A stretch of 64,000 bases of DNA, taken from NCBI RefSeq assembly GCF_040712315.1, contig NC_134013.1, forward strand, positions 86,620,001 to 86,684,000, in the 5' to 3' direction. Of the stretch, positions 33,101 through 46,605 are shown in pieces. This DNA comes from Castanea sativa. Taxonomy: Eukaryota; Streptophyta; Magnoliopsida; Fagales; Fagaceae. The translations under genes were made by a program, and so were the position numbers. Under the pieces are notes generated by a model. That model was not told the origin of the DNA and ran no database searches. It saw nothing but the letters and a program-made list of their open reading frames with translations. Every line of letters begins with the position of its first letter. Positions within the stretch are counted from its first letter, which is position 1.

Positions 33101-34623
33101 TGGCTGATGCTTTGTCAAGACAGGTTATTGGTGGTGGAATTCCTTCTCAAGAGGGTGTTTTGTGCCTGATTTCCTTTCCCACACCTGATTGGTTGGCTCA
33201 ACTTAAGGCTAGTTATGTTACTGATAGTTCCATCATGGGTATCTTAGGTGCTTTTCAAGCAGGGAAGGAAGGTCCTAAGGGTTTCACTATGCGGAATGGA
33301 TTGCTATTATATAAAGGCAGAATGTATTTGGGGACTTGTGATTCATTGAAGATAGCCATTTTGCAGCAGGTGCATGATGGGCCATGGGGGGGTCATTCTG
33401 GTTTCCTTAAGACATTGCATAGGGTTCAGAGAGACTTCTACTGGCCTGGGTTAAGGGCAGATGTTAGGAAGTATGTTAGGGAGTGTGATACCTGCTAAAG
33501 GCTCAAACATGAAACTTGTAATCCAACAGGTCTGCTACAACCCTTGCCTATACCAGAGAGACCTTGGGTGGCTTAGAGCATGGATTTTGTTGAGGGTCTT
33601 CCAAAATCTCAGATGAAGGAGGTGGTTATGGTAGTGGTGGATAGGTTTACAAAGTTTGTTCATTTTGTAGCCTTGTCTCATCCATATACTGCTTCTAAGG
33701 TAGCAAATCTTTATATGCAACATGTGTTCAAGCTACATGGGATGCCTATTTCAATTGTTAGTGACGGAGACCCTATTTTTACTTCTCATTTTTGGCAAGA
33801 GTTGATGAAGCTTCAAGGCATTCAATTAGCCATGTTCTCAGCCTATCACCCCCAAACAGATGGCCAAACAGAGGTTGTGAACAAGAGTCTTGAGCATTAT
33901 TTGAGAGCTTTTGCAGCTGACAAACCAGCTACTTGGGTTGAGTGGTTGCCCCTTGCTGAATTTTGGTTTAATACTAATTTTCATACCTCACTTAAACTGA
34001 CTCCATTTGAAGCATTGTATGGGTATCCTCCCCCTAGGCTTATGGACTACATTCCTGGAACAACAAAGATTGAGGGTGTGGATGCACATCTGAAGTCCAG
34101 ACAGCAGCTAACATCCTTGTTAAGACAGAACTTGATAGCAGCACAAGAAAGAATGAAGCTATATTCTGACAAGCATAGGACTGAGAGGAGTTTCTCTGTG
34201 GGAGATTGGGTATTCCTAAGACTTCAAGCCTACAAGCAGAAGTCTCTTAAGCACACTCAGCTGAAGAAACTATCTCCTAAATACTATGGCCCTTTTCAGA
34301 TTTTGCAGAAGGTGGGTGAGGTGTCTTATAGGTTGGATTTGCCTCCAAATTCTAAGATACATCCCACTTTCCATGTATCCTGTCTAAAAGCTAAGCTTGG
34401 GCAGCATGTGGTTTCTATTCCAACTTTACCACCTACTGATTTAGAAGGGGCTGTGATCTCAGAACCAGTAGCTGTTCTCAAGGAAAGGACCCATCAACTT
34501 CGCAATAGGACTATCACTCAAGTCCTGGTTCAATGGCAAGGTGAAAGTCCTGATGATGCCACATGGGAGAGCTTGTATGTTCTGCAGCAGAAATTCCCTC
34601 ACCTTGCGGGCAAGGTCTTTTAA
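30148..34623 (+). pseudogene. Gag-pol polyprotein of the chromodomain element, one frame with three nonsense codons
   Basis: 1492 codons in one frame, with stops at 31225 (gag-protease linker), 33496 (directly after the integrase HHCC finger) and 33574. Order: gag with a CYNCDDKWGPGHKC knuckle near 31072; protease with intact DTG at 31348; RT; RNase H about 32770-33000; integrase with core D at 33583, SDGDPIF and QTDGQTEVVNK; C-terminal chromodomain (VLVQWQG...WES) about 34460-34600. The RT active site reads FFYDILVYS instead of FFDDILVYS: the codon at 32353 is TAT, so the first catalytic Asp is lost. All three stops can come from CAG or CAA by one transition, whereas the RT change is a transversion. 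The element cannot move on its own. Confidence 0.93.
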
Positions 34624-34632
34624 AGGGGGAAG
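34622..34632 (+). other. Polypurine tract of the chromodomain element
   Basis: AAAGGGGGAAG overlaps the polyprotein stop codon and lies just before the 3' LTR, the expected plus-strand primer. Confidence 0.85.
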
Positions 34633-34635
34633 TAT

Positions 34636-34988
34636 TGTTAGGAATTACTTACTGTGGTCATTGTATGTACTGTCTATAGTTACCTAGTGTATTCTAATAA
34701 GTGACTGCCTAGTGTGATAGTTACTACCATAGGCTTCTATGGTTAGGATTCTATGGGGGTTAGTTACATTGACAGGTAATAGGAGTTAGTTTGGATAGTT
34801 AGTGACAGCTGGGAGCAGTTAGTTACAAGGGGTATAAAAATAACAAGAAGCTGTGTAAAGAGACGGATGAAAAGAGTTAATATCAAAATACTTCTGATTC
34901 TATTCTTCTTTCAATTCTCTGTTCTTAGGAGGCCTAGCTAACCTCGAAAATAGCTACAATCTTCCATTTTTTCTTTGGGTTCTTTACA
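34636..34988 (+). repeat. 3' LTR of the chromodomain element
   Basis: 353 bases, TGTTAGG...TTTACA, with a TATA box at 34833. It has the complete GATGAAAAGAG text at 34866, whereas the 5' LTR lacks one A there. Confidence 0.95.
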
Positions 34989-37900
34989 CAAAAATTGAAA
35001 ACAAGAAACCTACCGGGTAAAAATTCCCCACTAGATAGTAGATGGATACAAGTTCCTATCACAGGAAAAAAAAAATATTCCCACAACCCCACTTTTTTAT
35101 ATAAAAAAAAAAAAACACACTTAGAGTTAATTTAAAATTTGATTGGACTAATATTTCCTTTTGGCAAAATTTATGTAAATAAAACACCCTCACTTTATTT
35201 TTTATTTCTTATTTTTAATCTTTTTGGCAAAATGTTTGGGCACAAAACACCATCACGTTGCTTTTGTTTTTGTTCAAAATTCAAAAAATTTCTATTAGCA
35301 AAATTTTTTGGAGTCATTCTCAGTAAAATAATTGTTTATTCTTTACCAAATCAACTTTAGAACATTCTATCAAACTCATACTTATTTACTAAAGCAGCAA
35401 TTATAGCAAAATATAAATAAAAAGAGTTACACCAACGTATTTTTCTACTCATTTTCTTTAGTATTATTCCTTTTTTTTCCTACTCATTTTCTTGCAAAAT
35501 AATTAAATATGTGATATTTAAAAAAAAAATTAATGGAGATATAAGGTAACAATCCTCGTTTTTTGTGTAAGTTATACCGCATATTCTACCATTTGAGCTA
35601 CATCCCCTTTTAATATAAAAATATTGACTTTTGTCAATTTTAATTACAACAAAGTCCGAATATATTTTTCTGCTCATTTTCTTGCTAAATAATTTTTTAA
35701 ATATGATATTTTAAGAAAATAAAATAAAATATGATATTTAACGAAAAATCAATAAAATGAATGGAGATGCAAGGTATCGATCCTCGTTCCTTGTGTAAGC
35801 TGTTCCACATGCTCTACCATTTGAGCTACATCCCCTTTTAATATAAAATTACAATCTCTATCCCATTTATTTAGAACTTGTTTACTACTTAAATTTTGTA
35901 AATGTTAATCTCTTTTCTATATTTCAAAAAGTTAATTATTGCATTTTTCTTTACTTTCAAAATTACCCCAATTTAATTAACTCATGCTTATTTCTAAAAC
36001 ATAAGAAATAGGGTTAAAACCATAAACTAACAAAAATTAAAAACAAGAAACCTACCAGGTAAAAATTCCCCACTAGATAGTAGATGGATACAAGTTCCTA
36101 TCACAGGAAAAAAAAAAATATTCCCACTACCCCACTTTTTTATATAAAAAAAAAAAAACACACTTAGAGTTAATTTAAAATTTGATTGGACTAATATTTC
36201 CTTTTGGCAAAATTTATGTGAATAAAACACCCTCACTTTATTTTTTATTTCTTATTTTTAATCTTTTTGGCAAAATGTTTGGGCACAAAACACCATCACG
36301 TCACTTTTGTTTTTGTTCAAAATTAAAAAAATTTCTATTAGCAAAATTTTTGGGAGTCATTCTCAGTAAAATAATTGTTTATTCTTTTCCAAATCAACTT
36401 TAGAACATTCTATAAAACTCATACTTATTTACTAAAGCAGCAATTATAGCAAAATATAAATAAAAAGAGTCACAACAACTTATTTTTCTACTCATTTTCT
36501 TTAGTATTACTCCTTTTTTTTCCTACTCATTTTCTTGCAAAATAATTAAATATGTGATATTTTAAAAAAATAATAATAAAATTAATATAGATATAAGGTA
36601 ACAATCCTCGTTCTTTGTGTAAGTTATACCGCATATTCTACCATTTGAGCTACATCCCCTTTTAATATAAAAATATTGACTTTTGTCCATTTTAATTACA
36701 ACAAAGTCCTAATATCTTTTTCTGCACATTTTCTTGCTAAATAATTTTTAAAATATTATATTTTAAGAAAATAAAATAAAATATGATATTTAACGAAAAA
36801 TCAATAAAATGAATGGAGATGCAAGGTATCGATCCTCGTTCCTTGTGTAAGCTGTTCCACATGCTCTACCATTTGAGCTACATCCCCTTTTAATATAAAA
36901 TTACAATCTCTGTCCCATTTAATTATAACTTGTTTACTATTTAAATTTTGTAAATGTTAATCTCTTTTCTATATTTCAAAAAGTTAATTATTGCATTTTT
37001 CTTTACTTTCAAAATTACCCCAATTTAATTAACTCATCCTTATTTCTAAAACATAAGAAATAGGGTTAAAACCATAAACTAACAAAAATTGAAAACAAGA
37101 AACCTACCGGGTAAAAATTCTCCACTAGATAGTAGATGGATACAATGTTCTTATCACAGGAAAAAAAAAATATTCCCACTACCCCACTTTTTTATATTAA
37201 AAAAAAAAAAAAACACACTTAGAGTTAATTTAAAATTTGATTGGACTAATATTTCCTTTTGGCAAAATTTATGTGAGTAAAACACCCTCACTTTATTTTT
37301 TATTTCTTATTTTTAATCTTTTTGGCAAAATGTTTGGGCACAAAACACCATCACGTTACTTTTGTTTTTGTTCAAAATTCAAAAAATTTCTATTAGCAAA
37401 ATTTTTTGGAGTCATTCTCAGTAAAATAATTGTTTATTCTTTTCCAAATCAACTTTAGAACATTCTATCAAACTCATACTTATTTACTAAAGCAGCAATT
37501 ATAGCAAAATATAAATAAAAAGAGTTACACCAACGTATTTTTCTACTCATTTTCTTTAGTATTACTCCTTTTTTTTCCTACTCATTTTCTTGCAAAATAA
37601 TTAAATATGTGATATTTTAAAAAAATAATAATAAAATTAATGGAGATATAAGGTAACAATCCTCGTTCTTTGTGTAAGTTATACCGCATATTCTACCATT
37701 TGAGCTACATCCCCTTTTAATATAAAAATATTGACTTTTGTCCATTTTAATTACAACAAAGTCCTAATATCTTTTTCTGCTCATTTTCTAGCTAAATAAT
37801 TTTTTAAATATGATATTTTAAGAAAATAAAATAAAATATGATATTTAACGAAAAATCAATAAAATGAATGGAGATGCAAGGTATCGATCCTCGTTCCTTG

Positions 37901-40900
37901 TGTAAGCTGTTCCACATGCTCTACCATTTGAGCTACATCCCCTTTTAATATAAAATTACAATCTCTGTCCCATTTAATTAGAACTAGTTTACTACTTAAA
38001 TTTTGTAAAGGTTAATCTCTTTTCTATATTTCAAAAAGTTTATTATTGCATTTTTCTTTACTTCCAAAATTACCCCAATTTAATTAACTCATCCTTATTT
38101 CTAAAACATAGGAAATACGGTTAAAACCATAAACTAACAAAAATTAAAAACGAGAAACCTACCGGGTAAAAATTCCCCACTAGATAGTAGATGGATACAA
38201 GTTCCTATCACAGGAAAAAAAAATATTCCCACTACCCCACTTTTTTATATAAAAAAAAAAAAAAAAACACACTTAGAGTTAATTTAAAATTTGATTGGAC
38301 TAATATGTCCTTTTGGCAAAATTTATGTGAATAAAACACCCTCACTTTATTTTTTATTTCTTATTTTTAATCATTTTGGCAAAATGTTTGGGCACAAAAC
38401 ACCATCACGTTACTTTTGTTTTTGTTCAAAATTCAAAAAATTTCTATTAGCAAAATTTTTTGGAGTCATTCTCAGTAAAATAATTGTTTATTCTTTTCCA
38501 AATCAACTTTAGAACATTCTATCAAACTCATACATATTTACTAAAGCAGCAATTATAGCAAAATATAAATAAAAAGAGTTACACCAACGTATTTTTCTAC
38601 TCATTTTCTTTAGTATTATTCCTTTTTTTTCCTACTCATTTTCTTGCAAAATAATTAAATATGTGATATTTTAAAAAAATAATAATAAAATTAATTGAGA
38701 TATAAGGTAACAATCCTCGTTCTTTGTGTAAGTTATACTGCATATTCTATCATTTGAGCTACATCCCCTTTTAATATAAAAATATTGACTTTTGTCCATT
38801 TTAATTACAACAAAGTCCTAATATCTTTTTCTGCTCATTTTCTTGCTAAATAATTTTTTAAATATGATATTCCAAGAAAATAAAATAAAATATGATATTT
38901 AACGAAAAATCAATAAAATGAATGGAGATGCAAGGTATCGATCCTCGTTCCTTGTGTAGGCTGTTCCACATGCTCTACCATTTGAGCTACATCCCCTTTT
39001 AATATAAAATTGCAATCTCTGTCCCATTTAATTAGAACTTGTTTACTATTTAAATTTTGTAAAGGTTAATATCTTTTCTATATTTCAAAAAGTTAATTAT
39101 TGCATTTTTCTTTACTTTCAAAATTACCCCAATTTAATTATCTCATCCTTATTTCTAAAACATAAGAAATAGGGTTAAAATCATAAACTAACAAAAATTA
39201 AAAACAAGAAACCTACCGGGTAAAAATTCCCCAATAGATAGTAGATGGATACAATTTCCTATCACAGGAAAAAAAAAAAATATTCCCCCTACCCCACTGT
39301 TTTATATAAAAAAAAATAAAAAAAAAACACACTTAGAGTTAATTTAAAATTTGATTGGACTAATATTTCCTTTTGGCAAAATTTATGTGAATAAAACACC
39401 CTCACTTTATTTTTTATTTCTTATTTTTAATCTTTTTGGCAAAATGTTTGGGCACAAAACACCATCACGTTACTTTTGTTTTTGTTCAAAATTCAAAAAA
39501 TTTCTATTAGCAAAATTTTTGGGAGTCATTCTCAGTAAAATAATTGTTTATTCTTTTCCAAATCAACTTTAGAACATTCTATCAAAGTCATACTTATTTA
39601 CTAAAGCAGCAATTATAGCAAAATATAAATAAAAAGAGTTACACCAACGTATTTTTCTACTCATTTTCTTTAGTATTATTCCTTTTTTTTCCTACTCATT
39701 TTATTGCAAAATAATTAAATATCGGATATTTTAAAAAAATAATAGTAAAATTAATTGAGATATAAGGTAACAATCCTCGTTCTTTGTGTAAGTTATACCG
39801 TACATTCTACCATTTGAGCTACATCCCCTTTTAATATAAAAATATTGACCTTTGTCCATTTTAATTACAACAAAGTCCTAATATCTTTTTCTGCTCATTT
39901 TCTTGCTAAATAATTTTTTAAATATGATATTTTAAGAAAATAAAATAAAATATGACGTTTAACGAAAAATCAATAAAATGAATGGAGATGCAAGGTATCG
40001 ATCCTCGTTCCTTGTGTAAGCTGTTCCACATGCTCTACCATTTGAGCTACATCCCCTTTTAATATAAAATTACAATCTCTGTCCCATTTAATTAGAACTT
40101 GTTTACTATTTAAATTTTGTAAAGGTTAATCTCTTTTCTATATTTCAAAAAGTTAATTATTGCATTTTTCTTTACTTTCAAAATTACCCCAATTTAATTA
40201 ACTCATCCTTATTTCTAAAACATAAGAAATAGGGTTAAAACCATAAACTAACAAAAGTTAAAAACAAGAAACCTACCGGGTAAAAATTCCCCACTAGACA
40301 GTAGATGGATACGAGTTCCTATCACAGGAAAAAAAAAAATTCCCACTACCCCACTTTTTTATATAAAAAAAAAAAAAAAACACACACACTTAGAGTTAAG
40401 TAAAAATTTGATTGGACTCATATTTCCATTTGGCAAAATTTATGTGAATAAAACACCCTCACTTTATTTTTTATTTCTTATTTTTAATCTTTTTGGCAAA
40501 ATGTTTGGGCACAAAACACCATCACGTTACTTTTGTTTTTGTTCAAAATTAAAAATATTTCTGTTAGCAAAATTTTTGGGAGTCATTCTCAGCAAAATAA
40601 TTGTTTATTCTTTTCCAAATCAACTTTAGAACATTCTATCAAACTCATACTTATTTACTAAAGCAGCAATTATAGCAAAATATAAATAAAAAGAGTTACA
40701 CCAACGTATTTTTCTACTCATTTTCTTTAGTATTATTCCTTTTTTTTCCTACTCATTTTCTTGCAAAATAATTAAATATGTGATATTTTAAAAAAATAAT
40801 AATAAAATTAATTGAGATATAAGGTAACAATCCTCGTTCTTTGTGTAAGTTATACCGCATATTCTACCATTTGAGCTACATCCCCTTTTAATATAAAAAT

Positions 40901-43900
40901 ATTGACTTTTGTCCATTTTAATTACAACAAAGTCCTAATATCTTTTTCTGCTCATTTTCTGGCTAAATAATTTTTTAAATATGATATTTTAAGAAAATAA
41001 AATAAAATATGATATTTAACGAAAAATCAATAAAATGAATGGAGATGCAAGGCATCGATCCTCGTTCCTTGTGTAAGCTGTTCCAAATGCTCTACCATTT
41101 GAGCTACATCCCCTTTTAATATAAAATTACAATCTCTGTCCCATTTAATTAGAACTTGTTTACTATTTAAATTTTGTAAAGGTTAATCTCTTTCTATATT
41201 TCAAAAAGTTAATTACTGCATTTTTCTTTACTTTCAAAATTACCCCAATTTAATTAACTCATCCTTATTTCTAAAACATAAGCAATAGGGTTAAAACCAT
41301 AAACTAACAAAAATTAAAAACAAGAAACCTACCGGGTAAAAATTCCCCACTAGATAGTAGATGGATACAAGTTCCTATCACAGGAAAAAAAAAAATATTC
41401 CCACTACCCCACTTTTTTATATAAAAAAAAAAAAACACACACACACTTTGAGTTAATTTAAAATTTGATTGGACTAATATTTCCTTTTGGCAAAATTTAT
41501 GTGAATAAAACACCCTCACTTTATTTTTTATTTCTTATTTTTAATCTTTTTGGCAAAATGTTTGGGCACAAAACACCATCACGTTACTTTTGTTTTCGTT
41601 CAAAATTCAAAAAATTTCTATTAGCAAAATTTTTGGGAGTCATTCTCAGTAAAATAATTGTTTATTCTTTTCCAAATCAACTTTAGAACATTCTATCAAA
41701 CTCATACTTATTTACTAAAGCAGCAATTATAGCAAAATATAAATAAAAAGAGTTACACCAACGTATTTTTCTACTCATTTTCTTTAGTATTACTCCTTTT
41801 TCTTCCTACTCATTTTCTTGCAAAATAATTAAATATGTGATATTTTAAAAAAAAAATAATAAAATTAATATAGATATAAGGTAACAATCCTCGTTCTTTG
41901 TGTAAGTTATACCGCATATTCTACCATTTGAGCTACATCCCCTTTTAATATAAAAATATTGACTTTTGTCCATTTTAATTACAACAAAGTCCTAATATCT
42001 TTTTCTGCTCATTTTCTAGCTAAATAATTTTTTAAATATGATATTTTAAGAAAATAAAATAAAATATGATATTTAACGAAAAATCAATAAAATGAATGGA
42101 GATGCAAGGTATCGATCCTCGTTCCTTGTGTAAGCTGTTCCACACGCTCTACCATTTGAGCTACATCCCCTTTTAATATAAAATTACAATCTCTGTCCCA
42201 TTTAATTAGAACTTGTTTACTACTTAAATTTTGTAAAGGTTAATCTCTTTTCTATATTTCAAAAAGTTAATTATTGCATTTTTCTTTACTTTCAAAATTA
42301 CCCCAATTTAATTAACTCATCCTTATTTCTAAAACATAAGAAATAGGGTTAAAACCATAAACTAACAAAAATTAAAAACAAGAAACCTACCGGGTAAAAA
42401 TCCCCCACTAGATAGTAGATGGATACAAGTTCCTATCACAGGAAAAAAAAAATATTCCCACTACCCCACTTTTTTATATAAAAAAAAAAAAAAAACACAC
42501 TTTGAGTTAATTTAAAATTTGATTGGACTAATATGTCCTTTTGGCAAAATTTATGTGAATAAAACACCCTCACTTTATTTTTTATTTCTTATTTTTAATC
42601 TTTTTGGCAAAATGTTTGGGCACAAAACACCATCACGTTTCTTTTGTTTTTGTTCAAAATTCAAAAAATTTCTATTAGCATAATTTTTGGGAGTCATTCT
42701 CAGTAAAATAATTGTTTATTCTTTTCCAAATCAACTTTAGAACATTCTATCAAACTCATACTTATTTACTAAAGCAGCAATTATAGCAAAATATAAATAA
42801 AAAGAGTTACACCAACGTATTTTTCTACTCATTTTCTTTAGTATTATTCCTTTTTTTTTCCTACTCATTTTCTTGCAAAATAATTAAATATGTGATATTT
42901 TAAAAAAATAATAATAAAATTAATGGAGATATAAGGTAACAATCCTCGTTCTTTGTGTAAGTTATACCGGATATTCTACCATTTGAGCTACGTCCCCTTT
43001 TAATATAAAAATATTGACTTTTGTCCATTTTAATTACAACAAAGTCCTAATATCTTTTTCTGCTCATTTTCTTACTAAATAATTTTTTAAATATGATATT
43101 TTAAGAAAATAAAATAAAATATGATATTTAACGAAAAATCATTAAAATGAATGGAGATGCAAGGTATCGATCCTCGTTCCTTGTGTAAGCTGTTCCACAT
43201 GTTCTACCATTTGAGCTACATCCCCTTTTAATATAAAATTACAATCTCTGTCCCATTTAATTAGAACTTGTTTACTATTTAAATTTTGTAAAGGTTAATC
43301 TCTTTTCTATATTTCAAAAAGTTAATTATTGCATTTTTCTTTACTTTCAAAATTACCCCAATTTAATTAACTCATCCTTATTTCTAAAACATAAGAAATA
43401 GGGTTAAAACCATAAACTAACAAAAATTAAAAACAAGAAACCTACCGGGTAAAAATTCCCCACTAGATAGTAGATGGATATAAGTTCCTATCACAGGAAA
43501 AAAAAAATATTCCCACTACCCCACTTTTTTATATAAAAAAAAAAAACACACTTAGAGTTAATTTAAAATTTTATTGGACTAATATTTCCTTTTGGCAAAA
43601 TTTATGTGAATAAAACACGCTCACTATATTTTTTATTTCTTATTTTTAATCTTTTTGGCAAAATGTTTGGGCACAAAACACCATCACGTTACTTTTGTTT
43701 TTGTTCAAAATTCAAAAAATTTCTATTAGCAAAATTTTTGGGAGTCATTCTCAATAAAATAATTGTTTATTCTTTTCCAAATCAACTTTAGAACATTCTA
43801 TCAAACTCATACTTATTTACTAAAGCAGCAATTATAGCAAAATATAAATAAAAAGAGTTACACCAACGTATTTTTCTACTCATTTTCTTTAGTATTATTC

Positions 43901-44103
43901 CTTTTTTTTTCCTACTCATTTTCTCTCAAAATAATTAAATATGTGATATTTTAAAATAATAATAATAAAATTAATGGAGATATAAGGTAACAATCCTCGT
44001 TCTTTGTGTAAGTTATACCGCATATTCTACCATTTGAGCTACATCCCCTTTTAATATAAAAATATTGACTTTTGTCCATTTTAATTACAACAATGTCCTA
44101 ATC
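34989..44103. repeat. 1.055-kb satellite, right sub-array
   Basis: Continues the interrupted unit, then full units begin near 35380, 36424, 37480, 38534, 39593, 40651, 41706, 42761 and 43813. Units are highly similar; most length variation is in poly-A tracts before ACACACTTAGAG. Together with 25650-29492 this makes about twelve units. The array stops abruptly at 44103 inside a unit (after CAATGTCCTAAT). Confidence 0.95.
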
Positions 44104-45020
44104 TTAGCTTTCCCATGTGTCATATAAACCACCTCGATTAACATCATCAAATCTATGTACAGGCTTATCCTCAAGTTAATTAACAGAAGTTTCCACTCTT
44201 AAAGAGTGGATAAATCATTTGGCCCTAGTTCTGTTGGTTTAAAAAGAGAAAATGTTACGGATTTCTAAGAGGTAACTATTAAATAGCAGTGGAAAAATGC
44301 CAAGATCTCTTATCCTTCTCTTCTGAAAGACACATCCTCAGCTTCTAAGCTAGAAACCAATTAATGAAATTAAGATGAGCATAGCACAACAATCAATGCC
44401 ATTGTAAAAAATGCCAGAGGAAACTCTGAAATTTTACTAAGAAAAAAGTTCCCCGAATGAATGTTTTGTTTGCACATTTGCAAATGGAGCATGCAATTTA
44501 TACATTCACAATAGGAGAACCATGTGTTAAAATAAAATCACATATATTCAATTTCCTATATCCAGAATTCCAGAACTCAGCTATCTAAATTGTGGTCTAT
44601 TGGATGAGCACAAAGCACAGATATGTTTATATTTACAAAGGAAAACAGAAAATATTTATCTAGAGAGATGAATAACAACACCCCAAAGAAACATGCTCTC
44701 TTTGGGCTTACCTTGGCATGTCCATGGGATGCATGCTTTCAAATAGCCGAAGAGTTGCACAAACAACAAATTAGGAATAACCATAACATATACTGTTCCT
44801 TTCACCTTATATAATAGAGCCATCCTAGCATGATTAACATCAAAGACCATAAATAAGGATGTAGACACAAAAATTAGGTGCTAGTTCCTAGGCTGCTAAA
44901 TCCGAAACAGAATTCTGCAATCTAGCACAACGAATGCTCCAATATCAGCATCGCATGGAATGCTCACCCGGAATATTCCTGTGGTTAATGTTCACATAAA
45001 GGTGAAAGAGAAGTTGGTAA
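44104..45020. other. Unique segment between satellite and hAT remnant
   Basis: No recognised gene. On the minus strand 44105-44175 reads LEDKPVHRFDDVNRGGLYDT, which looks like protein text, but stops lie just upstream and I cannot name it. The end of the hAT element is not visible here. Confidence 0.4.
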
Positions 45021-45029
45021 GTTCTAATT

Positions 45030-46605
45030 AGCCTGGCAAAATGTTAAATTCATGAATAAACCAATCTAAGACTAACTCTTTGGTGCATTGAACACGCAAT
45101 TGACGTGCATTTTCTTCAAATTTTTGCCTCCTTTTTGGTGATCAAATTCAATAAATCACATTATCACGAATCATTTCAATACCATCACCAATAAGAGACA
45201 ACCTATCTTGAACAATCAAATTCAAAATATGTGCAGCACACCTCATATGCAAAATAGACCCACCTAACATAAGAGAACTAGTATCAAGCTTATTCAAGAG
45301 AAGTCTTATCATGGCATCATTAGTACTACAATTATCAACAGTTATTGTGGACAACTTTCTATCAATGTTCCACTCTAAAAAACAATCAACAAGGACTTCA
45401 GCAAGGACATCTTTCGTGTGTGGAGAAGGAACATAAACAAACCTAGAAAAATAATAGGAATAATTATAACATAACTCAATAAACATTCAATTTAACATAA
45501 CTTAATAATCATTCTAAATGTAAAGTCTTTAACATTCAATTTATAGATAAAAAAAATTACCTTAAAACTCAGCTTTGCAACGTCCAAATAAGATCAATAA
45601 AATGAGCGGTAATGACCATAAACTCTCTCTTTTTATTACTTGAAGTCCACATATCAATTGTAATTGCCATCCTACTTCCATTTTTGTCCATCATCTTCAA
45701 AGTATTTCTTAAGACAAGTTTAAACAAAGGTTGAAGAGAAGCCACAAATTCTCTAAACCTAACGTTGTCAACTATTGAAAGGGGATATTCATGTAGGATG
45801 ACCATACGAGCAAGATTATTCCTCACTTTGACTTGATCAAATTGATAAGCATTTAAACTCATAGTTCTATCCACCTTATTTTGTTGTTTAATTAAGACTT
45901 GTTGTCGCATATCCCTTATATCTTTAAACTTCAACCGTGAACATCTTGCTAAATGATTACGCAAATGGGTTGTACCTTGGCTAGAAGCACCCAAGTAAAG
46001 TTTGCTACAATGATGGCATTGGGCATTAAATTTTCTATCAACTTTCTTCCTTGTAAAATAATCCCAAACATTTGAGGTAGTCTTTCTTTTTCTACTTGTA
46101 TCCAACTCCAAGTCCTCATTTGTAGGCTCTTAATCTCCCTCTTCCTCTGTCCCTTCTTGTTCCTCTACCTCTAAGTCTTCTCCCGCTAAGTCCACCGTCG
46201 GGGATTTTGAATTCCTAATTGGTTCAAAAGTTTGGGAGTTAGAATCACAACAAATATTCACAAATTTATTATTACACATACTCATTGATTAATAGGCACA
46301 AATTCATAATTACACAGATTCACAAATTCTATCAACCCAAACATAATTAAACATGATTAACTACAAATTCCAAACACTTACTCGTTGTTTGATGGGCATA
46401 AATGTGATAGTGATCCTGAGGGTGAGCTGTCAGGCGACAATGGCGAGGGTGATCGTGAAAATGACGAAGGAGACCGCATAGCTAGCAAGGGACAACGTCC
46501 AGTTCTCAAGGGAGAGCCACTTGGTGAGGAAGTACCAGATTTGTTTCTCAAGGAAGAGCCGCTTGGCGAGGAAGAACTAGATTTTTTTGTGTCTTCCATC
46601 TCCAT
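45030..46605 (-). pseudogene. hAT transposase remnant (RICESLEEPER/DAYSLEEPER-like)
   Basis: A possible first exon starts at 46605 with a Ser/Pro-rich stretch and ends at a GTAAGT donor near 46378. The main exon, from about 46230 to 45561, encodes an acidic N-terminus and a BED zinc finger (VWDYF, C-x2-C, GTTHLRNHLARC), then text typical of the transposase core (MAITIDMWTSS). An intron at 45560-45443 joins in phase to FVYVPSPHTKDVLAEVL, VDNCSTNDAM and HMRCAAHILNLIVQD. Stops at 46130, 45569 and 45148, all explicable by transitions, break the frame. The C-terminal dimerisation domain is missing, so this is a truncated, dead copy. The acceptor of the first intron is not clear. Confidence 0.8.

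Larger units (their letters stand above)
29493..34988 (+). mobile_element. Chromodomain Ty3/Gypsy retrotransposon (probably Reina-type), full length with a rearranged leader
   Basis: LTRs of about 352 bases, a tRNA-iMet primer site, one gag-pol frame ending in a chromodomain, and a polypurine tract. The target duplication CAAAA is perfect (29488-29492 and 34989-34993), and the host sequence is a satellite unit. The LTRs differ at about half a dozen positions, so it is probably younger than the Tat element. Between the 5' LTR and the primer site there is an extra 271 bases made of a gag copy and a partial LTR copy. Clade choice is from the gag zinc knuckle and gag text; Reina is likely but not certain. 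Confidence 0.93.

Noticed and set aside
25818..43225. Functional tRNA-Ala genes
   Set aside because: The anticodon arm has an extra base and only four pairs, and U33 is not in place. They are tRNA-like, not normal tRNAs.
26478..43791. Repeated 73-codon open frame starting MIGLIFPFGK in nearly every satellite unit
   Set aside because: It is present because the DNA repeat is nearly identical. Substitutions between units change the protein freely (including loss of the start or shortening), there is no promoter or family match, and the diverged units do not keep it.
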